From NCBI GenBank assembly GCA_003313425.1, contig NHZP01000045.1, positions 124,001 to 188,000 of the forward strand: DNA of 64,000 nt, given 5' to 3'. This document shows, piece after piece, positions 27,739-37,705 of the stretch. Made by a program: the position numbers and the translations under genes. Position 1 is the stretch's first letter, and the number at the start of each line of letters is the position of its first letter. The notes beneath the pieces were generated by a model. It saw only the letters and a list, made by a program, of their open reading frames with translations. It ran no database searches and was not told the origin of the DNA. This stretch comes from Pseudopyrenochaeta lycopersici (Eukaryota; Ascomycota; Dothideomycetes; Pleosporales; Pseudopyrenochaetaceae).

Positions 27739-27820
27739 GTCTCCGAGCGCTTATGTCTCCGAGGCGCTTAGTCTCCGAGTGCGCATTGTCTCCGAGCGCG
27801 CATGTCTCCGAGCGTTTAGC
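27739..27820. repeat. 16-bp tandem repeat, five GTCTCCGAG units
   Basis: GTCTCCGAG begins at 27739, 27755, 27771, 27788 and 27804, each followed by a GC-rich tail. It sits about 110-190 bp upstream of the chosen MFS start, so either in the promoter/5' leader or, if the upstream ATG at 27723 is used, in coding sequence. Confidence 0.75.
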
Positions 27821-27926
27821 CGCCCTCTGGTCCCTCGCCATTATCTGGCCTGGTAGTCGATTTCTCTTTCCTCGACAGCCAACTCGTTGCTGCCTCTGCT
27901 GCCCCAGCTGCCCCAGCTTGCCAGCC

Positions 27927-29684
27927 ATGGACACACACACGCCCAATTCAGCCTCGTCCCCACCCACGTCCACCCACTCACACAAAACACACCAACTCTT
28001 GGCCGAGGACACCTCCCTTGCCATGGCTGCTCACGATGGCGAGAAGGGAGCCACACAAGGCCCCGACGCCGAGAAGCACGCAGACCATGGCCATGACCAC
28101 GACTCGTCCTCTGCTGCATCCACGCTGCCGCCTCGCGACTGGCACTTTTGGGTCCTGCTCTCAGCTCTTTGTGCCTCTGGCTTCGTCGTCACCGTGGACG
28201 GCACCATCGTCGTCACCGCCATCTCAACTATCGCGACCGCGCTCAACACCAAGCAGTACACCTGGATCGTCAACTCGTACACGCTCGCATCCACGGTCCT
28301 GCAGCCGCTGACTGGCCAGCTGGCCGAGATCTTTGGCCGTCTGCCTGTCCTGCTGGGCAGCGTGCTGTTGCTCGCCATTGGAAGTGCCATTGCTGGCGCC
28401 GCGCCCTCGTACGCCGCCTTGATAGTCGGCCGCACCATCCAGGGCATTGGCGGCGGCGCCGTGCCACTGGTGGCAGAGATCATCATCAGTGACCTGGTCC
28501 CTTTGCAAGAGCGTCCCAAATTCCTCGGCCTTGTCATGGCCACCTCCTCGCTAGGCCTGATCCTAGGTCCCGTGATAGGTGGCGCCATTCTGAGCGGCAC
28601 CACCTGGCGATGGGTCTTCTACATCAACCTCCCCATCGTCGGTGCCGGCATCCTGTTCCTTCTCCCTCTGGCCAGCACCATCAAGAGACTTACCCGCACC
28701 CCGGCCGCTGCCTCGTGGAGGGAGAGGCTTTCCAAGATCGATTACATTGGCAATTTCCTCTTCTCCGCCAGCGCCATCGCCATTCTGCTTCCCCTAACCT
28801 TTGGCGGCCACATGTTCGCCTGGTCCTCTTGGCGCGTTATCTTTCCACTTGTTTTGGGTCTCGTCGGCTTGGTCATCTTCGCTCTGCACGAGCGCTACAC
28901 CATCGGCAAGAGCGTACCGCTGGTCCCCTCGCGGCTGCTAAGCACCCCTGTGCTGGTTACGGTGCAGATCCAGAGCTTCATCCAAAGTATGCTCCTAATG
29001 TGGGTCAACTACTACCTCATGGTCTACTTCCAGGCTGTCCTCCAGAAATCCGAGTTCGACGCCGGTATTGCCTTGCTGCCCACCATCATCGCCATGATGT
29101 TCTTCGCCATCTTCGGCGGCGCCGTCGCATCCAAGCTCCCTGAAAAGGGCCTGTTCATGCTCCATGCCTTCGCCTTTGCCGCCATGGCTATCGGCCTGGG
29201 CTGCTTTACCATGCTCAAACACTCCAGCAGCCTGGCCGTGCACGTCATCCTCCAAATCGTCGTTGCCATTGGAAACGGCCTGCTCTTGTCGACCCTCTTG
29301 CCCGCCTTGCAAGCACAGCTGCCCGAGTCAGATATTTGGGCCATTACCACCCTCTTCAACTTCCTCCGGAGCTTCGCCCTGGTCTGGGGAGTTACCATCC
29401 CTTCAATCATCTTTGACCAGGAGATTAACGAGCACGTTACGAGCGTGCCAGACCAGTCCATTCAGCAACAGCTTGTCGGCGGCGGTGCCTATGCTCGAGC
29501 CAACCGCGAGTTCATTGGTTCCATTCCGGAGTCGATCAAGGGGCTTGTCCTCGCTTTGTACGAGCGTGCCCTGAGGCCAACATGGTGGGCTGCCACCGCT
29601 TTTGCGCTTCTGGGACTTGTATTGGTCGTGTTCGAGATTGGGCCTCGTCGACGTCCGCGTGCGGCCAGTCCCTCGTCTCCCTGA
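27927..29684 (+). CDS. MFS drug:H+ antiporter, DHA2 family (GliA-like exporter)
   Basis: Single-exon integral membrane transporter of about 585 residues with 14 predicted helices, as in the DHA2 family that includes ETP exporters. After a hydrophilic N-tail, helix 1 carries a Val-Asp-Gly-Thr-Ile-Val signature. The loop 2-3 motif A is GlyGlnLeuAlaGluIlePheGlyArg (about 28313) and antiporter motif C is GlyLeuIleLeuGlyProValIleGlyGly (about 28555). The start at 27927 is preferred because the upstream in-frame extension to 27723 is low-complexity tandem repeat. Inferred role: efflux of the ETP product from the cell. Only a variant regulon site is seen upstream. Confidence 0.88.
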   Translation: MDTHTPNSASSPPTSTHSHKTHQLLAEDTSLAMAAHDGEKGATQGPDAEKHADHGHDHDSSSAASTLPPRDWHFWVLLSALCASGFVVTVDGTIVVTAISTIATALNTKQYTWIVNSYTLASTVLQPLTGQLAEIFGRLPVLLGSVLLLAIGSAIAGAAPSYAALIVGRTIQGIGGGAVPLVAEIIISDLVPLQERPKFLGLVMATSSLGLILGPVIGGAILSGTTWRWVFYINLPIVGAGILFLLPLASTIKRLTRTPAAASWRERLSKIDYIGNFLFSASAIAILLPLTFGGHMFAWSSWRVIFPLVLGLVGLVIFALHERYTIGKSVPLVPSRLLSTPVLVTVQIQSFIQSMLLMWVNYYLMVYFQAVLQKSEFDAGIALLPTIIAMMFFAIFGGAVASKLPEKGLFMLHAFAFAAMAIGLGCFTMLKHSSSLAVHVILQIVVAIGNGLLLSTLLPALQAQLPESDIWAITTLFNFLRSFALVWGVTIPSIIFDQEINEHVTSVPDQSIQQQLVGGGAYARANREFIGSIPESIKGLVLALYERALRPTWWAATAFALLGLVLVVFEIGPRRRPRAASPSSP

Positions 29685-30008
29685 GCCGGCTTTGAGATGC
29701 TGTCGGTAGCCGCCATCCAATAAAACTTCTTCTCTCCGCTCTTTCTATTGAGAAAATGCGACACGGTCGCAGGATTTCCTCAATTGCGTTACGTTCACTC
29801 CACATGTTCATATTCAGTAGCAATTCTACAATTCCAAATGCACTGCAGGCCAGTCTACGACCGCACAATCTTCTACTGCACTGGTTTGCATAGATATAAG
29901 AATTATGTCAATAATAGTAATAATAATATAAACACATTACGTGTGCAATTGTTTCGATTTTTCAACGACGAAGTGCTTTTGCTAGTTTCCCTCCATCTTA
30001 CGTCATAA

Positions 30009-30978
30009 TCATATGCGAATCGCTCCTCCCTTCTCCATCACGTCCAGCTCCGACCTCTTGTCCAATCCATCCCCTCTGCCCCAGACTTTTGAATGTATAA
30101 AATCATGATGAAACCACATGACCATCAAAATTAATCGCACAATCTGTTGCACCCACGCCGGGCAATTCCCGTGCCCATCCGCATTGACAGTCGCTCTTGT
30201 CAGCCATTCCGCAAATCTCATGGCCGGCACCCACAGGGCCAAGAACAGATACGCCCCAAGCAGCCGCATGCCCGACTTGGGTGCCTCGTAGCACGGTAAT
30301 TCTGCTACAAAGGTTTGGTACGTCGCTGGCAGGTCTGCTTCCATGGCGCCCTGTGTCAAAATGTCCTAGAAATCGTTCGTGGTTAGCATTGACCGGTAGA
30401 GCCACTTCAGAGGAATGGAATGGAGGAAGTTGGGTACTTACCTTATATCGTTTGCTTGGAAGACGAGCGATGGTAGGTCCGTAGGCGCGAGTGAGCGTCA
30501 TCACTCTCATCGTTGTCTCCCCTCCCTCTCCACCGTTGATGTCGCTGATACTAGGAACTCGTTCCGCCAGCACCTCCACCTCGTCATAAGCCGAGCCACC
30601 GCCTTCCGACCCGATGATGGACACATAGTCGTCCCAGCTTACTAGATACGCCGTCCCATGCACCACAGGTGATAATAACGTCGTCCAGGGTAACTGCTCT
30701 CCAGCGCAAGACACCGATTCGATTCTCGAGATGGATGAAAATGCTGGCTCTTGGTACGGGAGGCCGTAGATGTCAAATGTCAGCGTCCAACCTGGAATGC
30801 GCACCGGCACCGCTTCTAGAGGCACGATGCCGCGGTGCGATTGGAACGTTTCTGAACTCATGTTGGACCCGTAGGCAAAGTACCACAGTTTTTCACTCGG
30901 GCTTGATATTCTATTCTGCTTGCCATTCTTATGCGCTTTCTCGTTCAAGAGGAGCGACTTCATGGTGGGGAACGTCAC
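30009..30978 (-). CDS. Gamma-glutamylcyclotransferase-like, GliK type
   Basis: Two exons (30978-30442 and 30365-30009) joined by a 76-nt intron (GTAAGT, branch GCTAAC, TAG) give 297 residues. The GGCT fold signature TyrPheAlaTyrGlySerAsnMet begins the catalytic domain at about 30880. In gliotoxin biosynthesis GliK removes the gamma-glutamyl groups of the bis-glutathione adduct as 5-oxoproline. The C-terminal part adds a hydrophobic stretch (LeuGlyAlaTyrLeuPheLeuAlaLeuTrpVal and IleLeuMetValMetTrpPhe), suggesting membrane association. The catalytic Glu is not assigned with certainty. Divergent from the GST at 31418 across a promoter with one exact and two near-exact regulon sites. Confidence 0.87.
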
Positions 30979-31144
30979 TTGAGGAGGGAAATGGCTTCCT
31001 TGCGTTGCTTGTTTTCTTCGTCTGAGTTTATTCGGAAGTGCTTTTTGTCTGATTTTTGTTCCATCGCGACTAGGTTTTCCTTCTTTTTTGGGCTTGCTCC
31101 ATCATGATATCCGATGACACACGATGGGTTTGGTCAAGTTGTAA

Positions 31145-31167
31145 CCGGCATCCGAACCGGCGTCCGA
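31145..31167. promoter_or_regulatory. Two near-exact regulon sites in tandem
   Basis: CCGGCATCCGA (31145-31155) and CCGGCGTCCGA (31157-31167) each differ from TCGGN3CCGA at the first base only. They sit between the divergent GliK-like and GST genes and accompany the exact site at 31304. Confidence 0.5.
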
Positions 31168-31303
31168 CCAACCGAGTCCTAGCCCCAACACAATATTCTG
31201 CCTTTTGTGTCCTGTTATACCACGCCTCATTCTCAAGGTACATGGAGATAATGGCGAAATAAAGAAGTTTTCTTGATGGATCGATAAGGTTGGGAAGCGT
31301 TGT

Positions 31304-31314
31304 TCGGTAACCGA
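31304..31314. promoter_or_regulatory. TCGGN3CCGA palindrome (TCGGTAACCGA)
   Basis: Exact match, 104 bp upstream of the GST start and 326 bp upstream of the GliK-like start. Confidence 0.75.
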
Positions 31315-31417
31315 GCAAGGACGGCAATAGAGAATATGGATATAGCAAGTACCGCCGTCGAGGCCAATTAATTTGGTTCTACGGAATCAGCGTCGTGAAA
31401 TAGCGTGCACAGAAACG

Positions 31418-32374
31418 ATGGATAATTCACTCGCATCGACAGAGAAAAAGAACGGAGAAGTTATAATTGGGGACGTGGAATACGATGGCCGGGTCATTCT
31501 TTACATTATCAAAGGTTCCAGCCTATGTCTGCAAATAAACCAAAATTCGCAAACAAACTAACATTCGCTCTACAGCCGACCAGACCTCGTACATCAACTA
31601 CATCAAGCCACTCATCTTTGCCGAAGAGCTTCAGTTCCCCCACTTGCTCTCTGTAATCGACACCACCTCCCAATGGTTCTACCGAATCCACCCAGAGCGC
31701 ATGGTCCCTTCTCTGAAGGACCAGGACCCCGTGACCAAAGAGGAAGTCATCGTATTTGAAGGTACTGCCTGCCTGCAGTATCTCGCCGACCGCTTCGACA
31801 CTGACGGGGCGTGGACGGGTCGCACGGCACATGAGAAGGGACAGGTCCTCTCGTGGACTGCCTACCAGACTGCCGCTCTCGGGTAGGTTACTTAAGCCAT
31901 GGAAAAGTAAAAAGATCAAGGAAATGTTGATTAAATGATATAGAGCAACTGCGAAATATTGGCTATACTTCCTGCGTGGGTATCCCACCAGAGCGAATCC
32001 AGTACAGCTTCCCAAGACCATTGAAAAGTACGCTTTCACCCTCATAAACTTGAACTGCTATCAAAAGACAGCATCAAAAAATTACTCACTGACACCTACC
32101 ATGTAGACTCCACTCAAACGTGATCAGGCAGTGGGACATTCTCGACAAGAGACTTGCGCTTCCTGATCAAAAGTACATTGCGCTCAAGGATCGCCCCACG
32201 CTGGCAGATCTCTCCTACTTTCCGTTTGCCATGCCCTGGATGTTCAAGTTCCTGAGCGTAGACATCAAGGATTGGCCCCATATCAATGAGTGGAGCAAGC
32301 GTATGCTCGAGAGGCCGGCGGTGAAGAAGGTCTTGGAGGTTGCTCCGACTTATGGACATTCAACTTCTGAGTAG
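31418..32374 (+). CDS. Glutathione S-transferase, GliG-like
   Basis: Four exons joined by three short introns (about 31515-31575, 31887-31943 and 32030-32105). The first exon ends AAAG and joins CCGACCAG, keeping a thioredoxin-fold N-domain (IleLysProLeuIlePheAlaGluGlu). The GSH-binding Val-Pro-Ser is in MetValProSerLeu and the Glu-Gly-Thr/Ala loop is ValPheGluGlyThrAla (about 31755). The helical C-domain ends ArgProAlaValLysLysValLeu. In ETP pathways GliG adds two glutathiones to the oxidised diketopiperazine, which introduces the sulfurs. The start at 31418 is preferred over 31373 as it gives a normal GST leader. Divergently paired with the GliK-like gene that acts on its product. Confidence 0.87.
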
Positions 32375-32532
32375 ATGTAAAGTAGATTTTAGGATTGGTT
32401 GTTTATCCTTGCAGCTCCCTACTTCTCATCGCGTTTGAGTACCGGATTTTTGCAAACTGTGTCGTGCCAGATAGCATCGTAGGTCTATCTCTCATCCAAA
32501 ACATAATAGATTTAGAAACAATATCTTCCGCT

Positions 32533-33834
32533 CTACGCTGGTCGCATGTCAATGGCGCAAGGCCATGCATTCCTCAAAACATGTACTTTCTGGACTTTCC
32601 ACCCAGACTCCTCGGCCAGTCTTGTCCAATCCGCAAGTGACCGCTCTAGTCCATTCGCCGTCATCATCATGTTCATATCCGCATACCTACTCAACCTCTG
32701 GCTACGCGTGAGGCCTAGAATCGACTCCATCACCACCAACCGGCTTGTCGGACTGGGCAAGATAGCCTTGCGAATATTGCGCAGAATCTTCAGCGCCTCA
32801 TTGTCCTTCCAATCATGCAGACACCACTTCATCGTGTACACTTTGGATGGCGGAACGTGTGAGAAGAAGTCGCCTGCAATCAAATTCTCGACCGGTACCC
32901 GATCGTGCAGATCATAGAACTGGCCACTGGGGTGGTGAAAGAAGGACTTGATGTGATCAATCACGGCTGGTAGGTCGTACACGCCTGCCTTCATGGACGG
33001 GTGGCCTCGCAGCAGCAGGGCGACCAGACTGCCCCCGCCGCCGCCAATATCAATGACGGTCTCTTGAGCCACCTCGGCCCAAGGGTAGTCGGCGAGGATA
33101 CCGGGTGCCTGGGCTGTGGCCCCTGCACCGAGGGTCCTATGCAGCTGAGGCAGCCAGCCGGCCTGCTGGAAGTAGGTGAACATGTTGACATCGGTGTCGA
33201 AGTTGATCTGAGCCGGCCACCGAACGGCGTCTTCTTCGAGCGAGGCCGGGATGCCGCGCGCAATGTCGTAGAACTGGTTTCCATACAGCTCGACCCAGTT
33301 TTTCCATTGGGTCCAATGGTCCGAGAGAAGCAGCGTAGATGTCGAGTTGTTACTGAAGTTTCTCGTCTTTTCGTCGTACTCGAAGATTCCATTGCAGGCG
33401 AGCACGCGCAGAACTTGGTGGAGCCGGTCAGGTCGCGCATTGCACGCCTTAGCGAGATCGTCGACGTTCATCTGCCCGTTCTTTTCTAGGTGGTCGGGAA
33501 CTTTGAAATCGACGGCAGCCACGAGGCATTTGGCGTCAACATAGCCTACCAACCAAATACAGTGTCAGTTAATGCCTCACCGTTCGCTTGGGAAAGAGGC
33601 TTGCGTACCGAGGAAGTGGTCGGCCAAGACAAGATGTCTAGGCTCTAGGAGCTGCTCAATCTCGTGCAAGCGGTCAATGGTCTTGTTCGCCAGAGCAGCC
33701 GCATTGACAGAGGGCAGCATGCCCTCATCGTGACTGTGGAGGGAATCCTGCAGCTCTTTCTTCACCGTCTCGCTCTTCAATATCTCTAGAGCCTTTTCCA
33801 GGTGCTCATTTAACAAATTCAAGGCGGTTTCCAT
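32533..33834 (-). CDS. SAM-dependent O-methyltransferase, second copy (GliM-like)
   Basis: Two exons (33834 to about 33609, then about 33548-32533) with one intron (GTACGC to TAG) give roughly 410 residues. It has a helical dimerisation domain, the SAM loop ValIleAspIleGlyGlyGlyGlyGly near 33050, and the catalytic His in LysTrpCysLeuHisAspTrpLysAsp near 32820. It is of the same family as the gene at 15263 but clearly diverged. It could methylate an O or S group; no separate N-methyltransferase of the GliN type is seen, so one of the two could take another role. A near-exact regulon site (TCGGTAGCCGG) lies 97 bp upstream. Confidence 0.88.
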
Positions 33835-33930
33835 ATTTTCCTATAGTTTTCTGGATCTTGTCGACGAGCTCAAAGCTATGAATGAGCAGGAGCGGGCTAT
33901 ATATCATCAATTCTTGTGCAATATTGCTGC

Positions 33931-33941
33931 TCGGTAGCCGG
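33931..33941. promoter_or_regulatory. Near-exact regulon site (TCGGTAGCCGG)
   Basis: Differs from TCGGN3CCGA only in the last base; 97 bp upstream of the methyltransferase start at 33834, the same distance range as the exact sites. Confidence 0.5.
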
Positions 33942-34498
33942 AACTGAACTTAGTTTGCTCACACAACTCGGTACCCCCTAGATTTGAATTGACACGACAT
34001 AATCAGCCAGCATGACAATGATAGGCCACATAGATTTTTGAAGAAACACTGACGTGGCTTTCAATGCTCATGCTTATCATGGGATTGAGGTCTATTAACC
34101 TTCACTTCAGCCCACAACGGATGCTCTCACCGTCAAATTTGCTTGTCATAACAGCTTCGGGCATTGCAAGAGTTTAGACCTCTACTAGGTTGTGGAGCGT
34201 TGCAGGAGCGTACCATCCCTTTGTGTGACTGGAGTGTTAGCTTCGAGTGCTTCAAATTCAGCCTCCCTAAGGTGATAATAGCGTCAATTTGTCGCTTTCG
34301 ATCCATTTTTGATGATTGTAGCACTAACTCAAGCGATCCGGCAATGCTTTTGCCTCGCCGTGGACTGATGCAATGCCGTCGATATATCAAAACGAACCTC
34401 AGCACCAGCGGAGCTGACCAGCGCGCTGAGGGCAACCGCGAATTATAATGAGTGATTTGGATTGAGAACCAACAGTTAAAAAAAATACATATATCTCT

Positions 34499-34747
34499 TT
34501 GATCCTATCGGAAATAGTCTCTCTCATCAGCACCAAGGGCACAACCGACATTGCTTCTCATTTCGTTATATTTCGAGGACGGAAGTACACTGAAGCAAAC
34601 GGCGTAAGTACTCATAATCCCAAAGTCAATGACATGGAGGAGGCCCTGGATTTTTACGCTCTTGACTTCCAAGGCATCACAGACGGTTTTGTTGACAGTT
34701 TTCAGTTACACCCTCAATGGGTCAGTGACTACGGCGCACAGACCTAG
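34499..34747 (+). CDS. Small hypothetical reading frame, unrecognised
   Basis: An 82-codon frame, possibly with an intron near the GTAAGT at 34609. I recognise no domain, and no neighbouring exon extends it. It may be a gene relic or chance. The surrounding sequence (33950-35130) holds nothing else I can support. Confidence 0.15.
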   Translation: MILSEIVSLISTKGTTDIASHFVIFRGRKYTEANGVSTHNPKVNDMEEALDFYALDFQGITDGFVDSFQLHPQWVSDYGAQT

Positions 34748-35137
34748 ATTCTGCGCTTCGGTTAGACCATGACTATACAAGAGAATATATCTACATCTCG
34801 GCACCATTCATCGACAAAAGTTGGAAGTTCATATCCTAAGAATCCGTTCGCATAATTATCCTGAACTGTAAAAGGTCGTCGATAGCAAAGGCCACTAATT
34901 CCTACGAAACTTTACGCCCAGTACAGATCCACAAAGCCGTCTGCAGACCGAGGATATCGCATCACAACTCCCAAGACTAAGAAGAAGCGAAGAGGACCAG
35001 CTGCACGTTGTATAAAGGGCCTCTCAAAGTGGCTGCATTTCTAGGCCGGGTGATCTACCCGTGAGCTTGCACCCGGCGATCTTCGATGAAAAAGCGTATG
35101 AGGGCTATTTCGTACTCCACATGACTACTGGTGAACC

Positions 35138-35148
35138 TCGGACGCCGA
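35138..35148. promoter_or_regulatory. TCGGN3CCGA palindrome (TCGGACGCCGA)
   Basis: Exact match, 270 bp upstream of the GliI-like start at 35418. Confidence 0.75.
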
Positions 35149-35417
35149 AATTGTGGGCTAGCCGCCATTGAGAACTTCATAACAAGGGGTGATCTAGCGA
35201 ACAGCTAATAACTCAAACGAAAAACTTGTGGATTCCTGCTAGTATGCCAAATTTGATGTGTGCAAGACATGGGAAGGCTGCTGACTACGTTTAGTATTAT
35301 CCATTTGCCCTTTATTACTAGCTGCACCTCTTTTCCATTCGAGATCATTACGTTTCATACCCTGTGGTGTAGTCCTATATCCGATTCTGAGATTCAACCC
35401 TCACTTATCCTTACATA

Positions 35418-36895
35418 ATGGCAAAGGTCGACGTAACACAGAAGGAGGGGGCCGATCAGGGCATGTCGAAAAGAGGATTTGCCAACGTAGAAGCGATTAT
35501 GCCTAGGATTAACGCTCAAGTGACTGAAAGAACGAAAACAACAAACTTCAACATCGATCTGTCTACCGCGGAGAACTGTTTGATCCGCCCAGAAGTAGTG
35601 GAGATTTACAAAAGAGCCATCCAAGAGGGCTTATGCTCCAGCGTAGGTCTGGCTGAGGGAAATATGTACCTAGCGATCAACTCGCTCACTGTCGCAGCAT
35701 CTATCTTACCCCAAGGGCTTCTCCGGTGACCCTTCCCTTCTCTCTGTCCTTGCCAGATTTCTAAATACCTACTTTCACCCTGCTGTTCCCGTCATGCCGC
35801 AACACATCGTGACCGCGCCAGGGGCGGCCACCTGTCTCGATTCGCTGCTGTTCAATATTTGCGACCCGGGCGACGGAGTGCTCGTTCCGGGGCCCTACTG
35901 GAGTAGGCCTCCTTTTTGCACAGCCAGCCAAATGCACGAAAGCTGACGAATTCACGGTTAGATGGATTTGATTTCCAGTTCCAGGTGCGCGACACAGTCG
36001 AACCCATCGCGGTCAACGTGGACGATTTTGCAGACACCTTCACCAAGGCCTTGATTCCTGCGCTCACACAGGCTCTGAAAGACTCTACTCGTCCTGTACG
36101 AGCGCTTGTCCTGACCAACCCTCACAATCCTTTCGGACAGATGTATCCCAAAGAACTTCTCGAGGCTTGCATTAAATTCTGCCAGGAGCACAACATCCAT
36201 TACATTTCTGACGAGGTCTACGCGCTTTCGACCCTCCCAACGCCCAGCATAGAACATGCAGTACCCTTCGTCTCCGCCCTTAGCCTGGATCTTGAAGCAC
36301 TTCAATGCGATCCGAGCCGCGTACACACGATCTGGAGCACCAGCAAGGATTTTGGATCCAGCGGTATCAGGATGGTACGTAGCGGGCACTCATCTCCTGA
36401 AGCAGCGTGAGTTTTGCCAACAGCTAATCTCACGCTAAGGGCTGCATCGTGAGCCAGGGCAATAAGTCCATGGTCGTAGGAGCTGCTCTGGCCGCCAACA
36501 CGCAGACGTCTTCGCTAAGCGCCATCGCCACCGAGGGTCTGCTCGGCTCGCCGTGCTTGCCGTCGCTGCTGAAATTGAATAGGGAGCGCCTAGCGGCGGC
36601 GTACAAGAAAATCACGAGCTTTTTTGTCAGCTGCGGAATCGAGTTCATCCCCGTTACGGCTGGGTTATACGTTTTTGCACGGCTCGCGCCTGAGGCCAAG
36701 ACGTGGGAAGACGAGGCTGCCATGATTGCGCGCATCAAGTCTGTAGGCGTGCTTGTTAGCAGTGGAAAAGCCTATCATGTCGTGGGGAAGGAGAAAGGCT
36801 GGGCAAGAATCACTTTTGCAGTCGCGCCCGAGGATCTTACCAAAGCAATCGAGGCTATGAAATGCCTCTACCCTGGAGAGATGGGGATGAATTAG
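35418..36895 (+). CDS. PLP-dependent C-S lyase, GliI-like (ACC-synthase family)
   Basis: Fold-type I aminotransferase-family enzyme. In gliotoxin biosynthesis GliI cleaves the C-S bonds of the bis-cysteinyl intermediate to release the dithiol. Motifs are AlaGluAsnCysLeuIleArgPro near the start, ThrAlaProGlyAlaAla (PLP phosphate region, about 35815), AsnProHisAsnProPheGly (about 36118), AspGluVal-Tyr (about 36210) and the PLP-lysine segment SerThrSerLysAspPheGly (about 36340). Intron 2 (about 35904-35961) and intron 3 (about 36375-36438) are clean GT-AG. Intron 1 (about 35653-35708, GTAGGT to AAG) keeps frame but gives a slightly short junction before GlyPheSerGlyAspPro, so that edge is uncertain. 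Confidence 0.87.
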
Positions 36896-37542
36896 GTACT
36901 GAAGGACTGTCGGCAACGCCTGAGAAAAAGCCGCTCTCAAGCGCTTTATCCTATATCTCTATTGTTCCATGCTAGTCCGCAGTTCTAAGCCTATTCTATT
37001 TTTTGGTCGTAGGTGCGTGTATAGTACTCACCTAAGTAAATATGTTTGCTATGGCGGTCTTAGGGGCTTGAACTAGAGTCCATCATAATTATAACGTGCC
37101 TACATATGATACAAAAGGTGTCCGCATCCGCAGAATATTCGCTAAGAGGCCCTTTCAAACCTAGACCACGGTTGCGGCAGTCCTGTAAGGATACTTGCCT
37201 CTAGCCTTGAAGCATGCGCGTGTCCATAGCTTAAACCTCAAAAGTTTGGTAAAAATAATGGTTACAAAAGCATTCATACGACACGAATACGCTCACATAT
37301 AGCCTGCTCTTAGTTTATGTATACCGAGTTCTCCAAGACATACATGCAAATAAAGTGATTGATTCGATGATATCCAACATGTCATAGGAATTCCAGGTAG
37401 TTTGAACTAGTCAGAAACAAGAGAAACATCCATGATGTCAGAATACGTCTTCGGTGATGCCAAAGCAACTCGAGAGAGGAATTCCGATGGGAGCTTCGGA
37501 GGGTTCGGTTTTGCTTGTCGCATACGCGGGACCGCGTTCGCA
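36896..37542. other. Intergenic, no gene supported
   Basis: 3' region of the lyase and distal promoter of the oxygenase. Overlapping short frames at 37382-37638 are reciprocal shadows with no feature. Confidence 0.5.
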
Positions 37543-37553
37543 TCGGCTGCCGA
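37543..37553. promoter_or_regulatory. TCGGN3CCGA palindrome (TCGGCTGCCGA)
   Basis: Exact match, identical in spacer to the 15088 site, 153 bp upstream of the oxygenase start at 37706. Confidence 0.75.
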
Positions 37554-37705
37554 GATGCGGATACAGGCACATGCTATCACCTGCAGACAGAACACATGCA
37601 CATACAAACAGACACAAGAACAACCTGCTGCAGCATAAATTTTTTTTGCAAGAAATTACCTTGTTAATACAATAGCTCTTTTACTAACTTCAACATATTG
37701 TCAGG

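Noticed and set aside
33211..33225. CCGGCCACCGA inside the second methyltransferase
   Set aside because: One mismatch and inside coding sequence; single-mismatch sites are expected by chance at this density.
34499..34747. Remnant of the missing dipeptidase gene
   Set aside because: The frame shows no metallodipeptidase motif; kept only as an unrecognised low-confidence frame.
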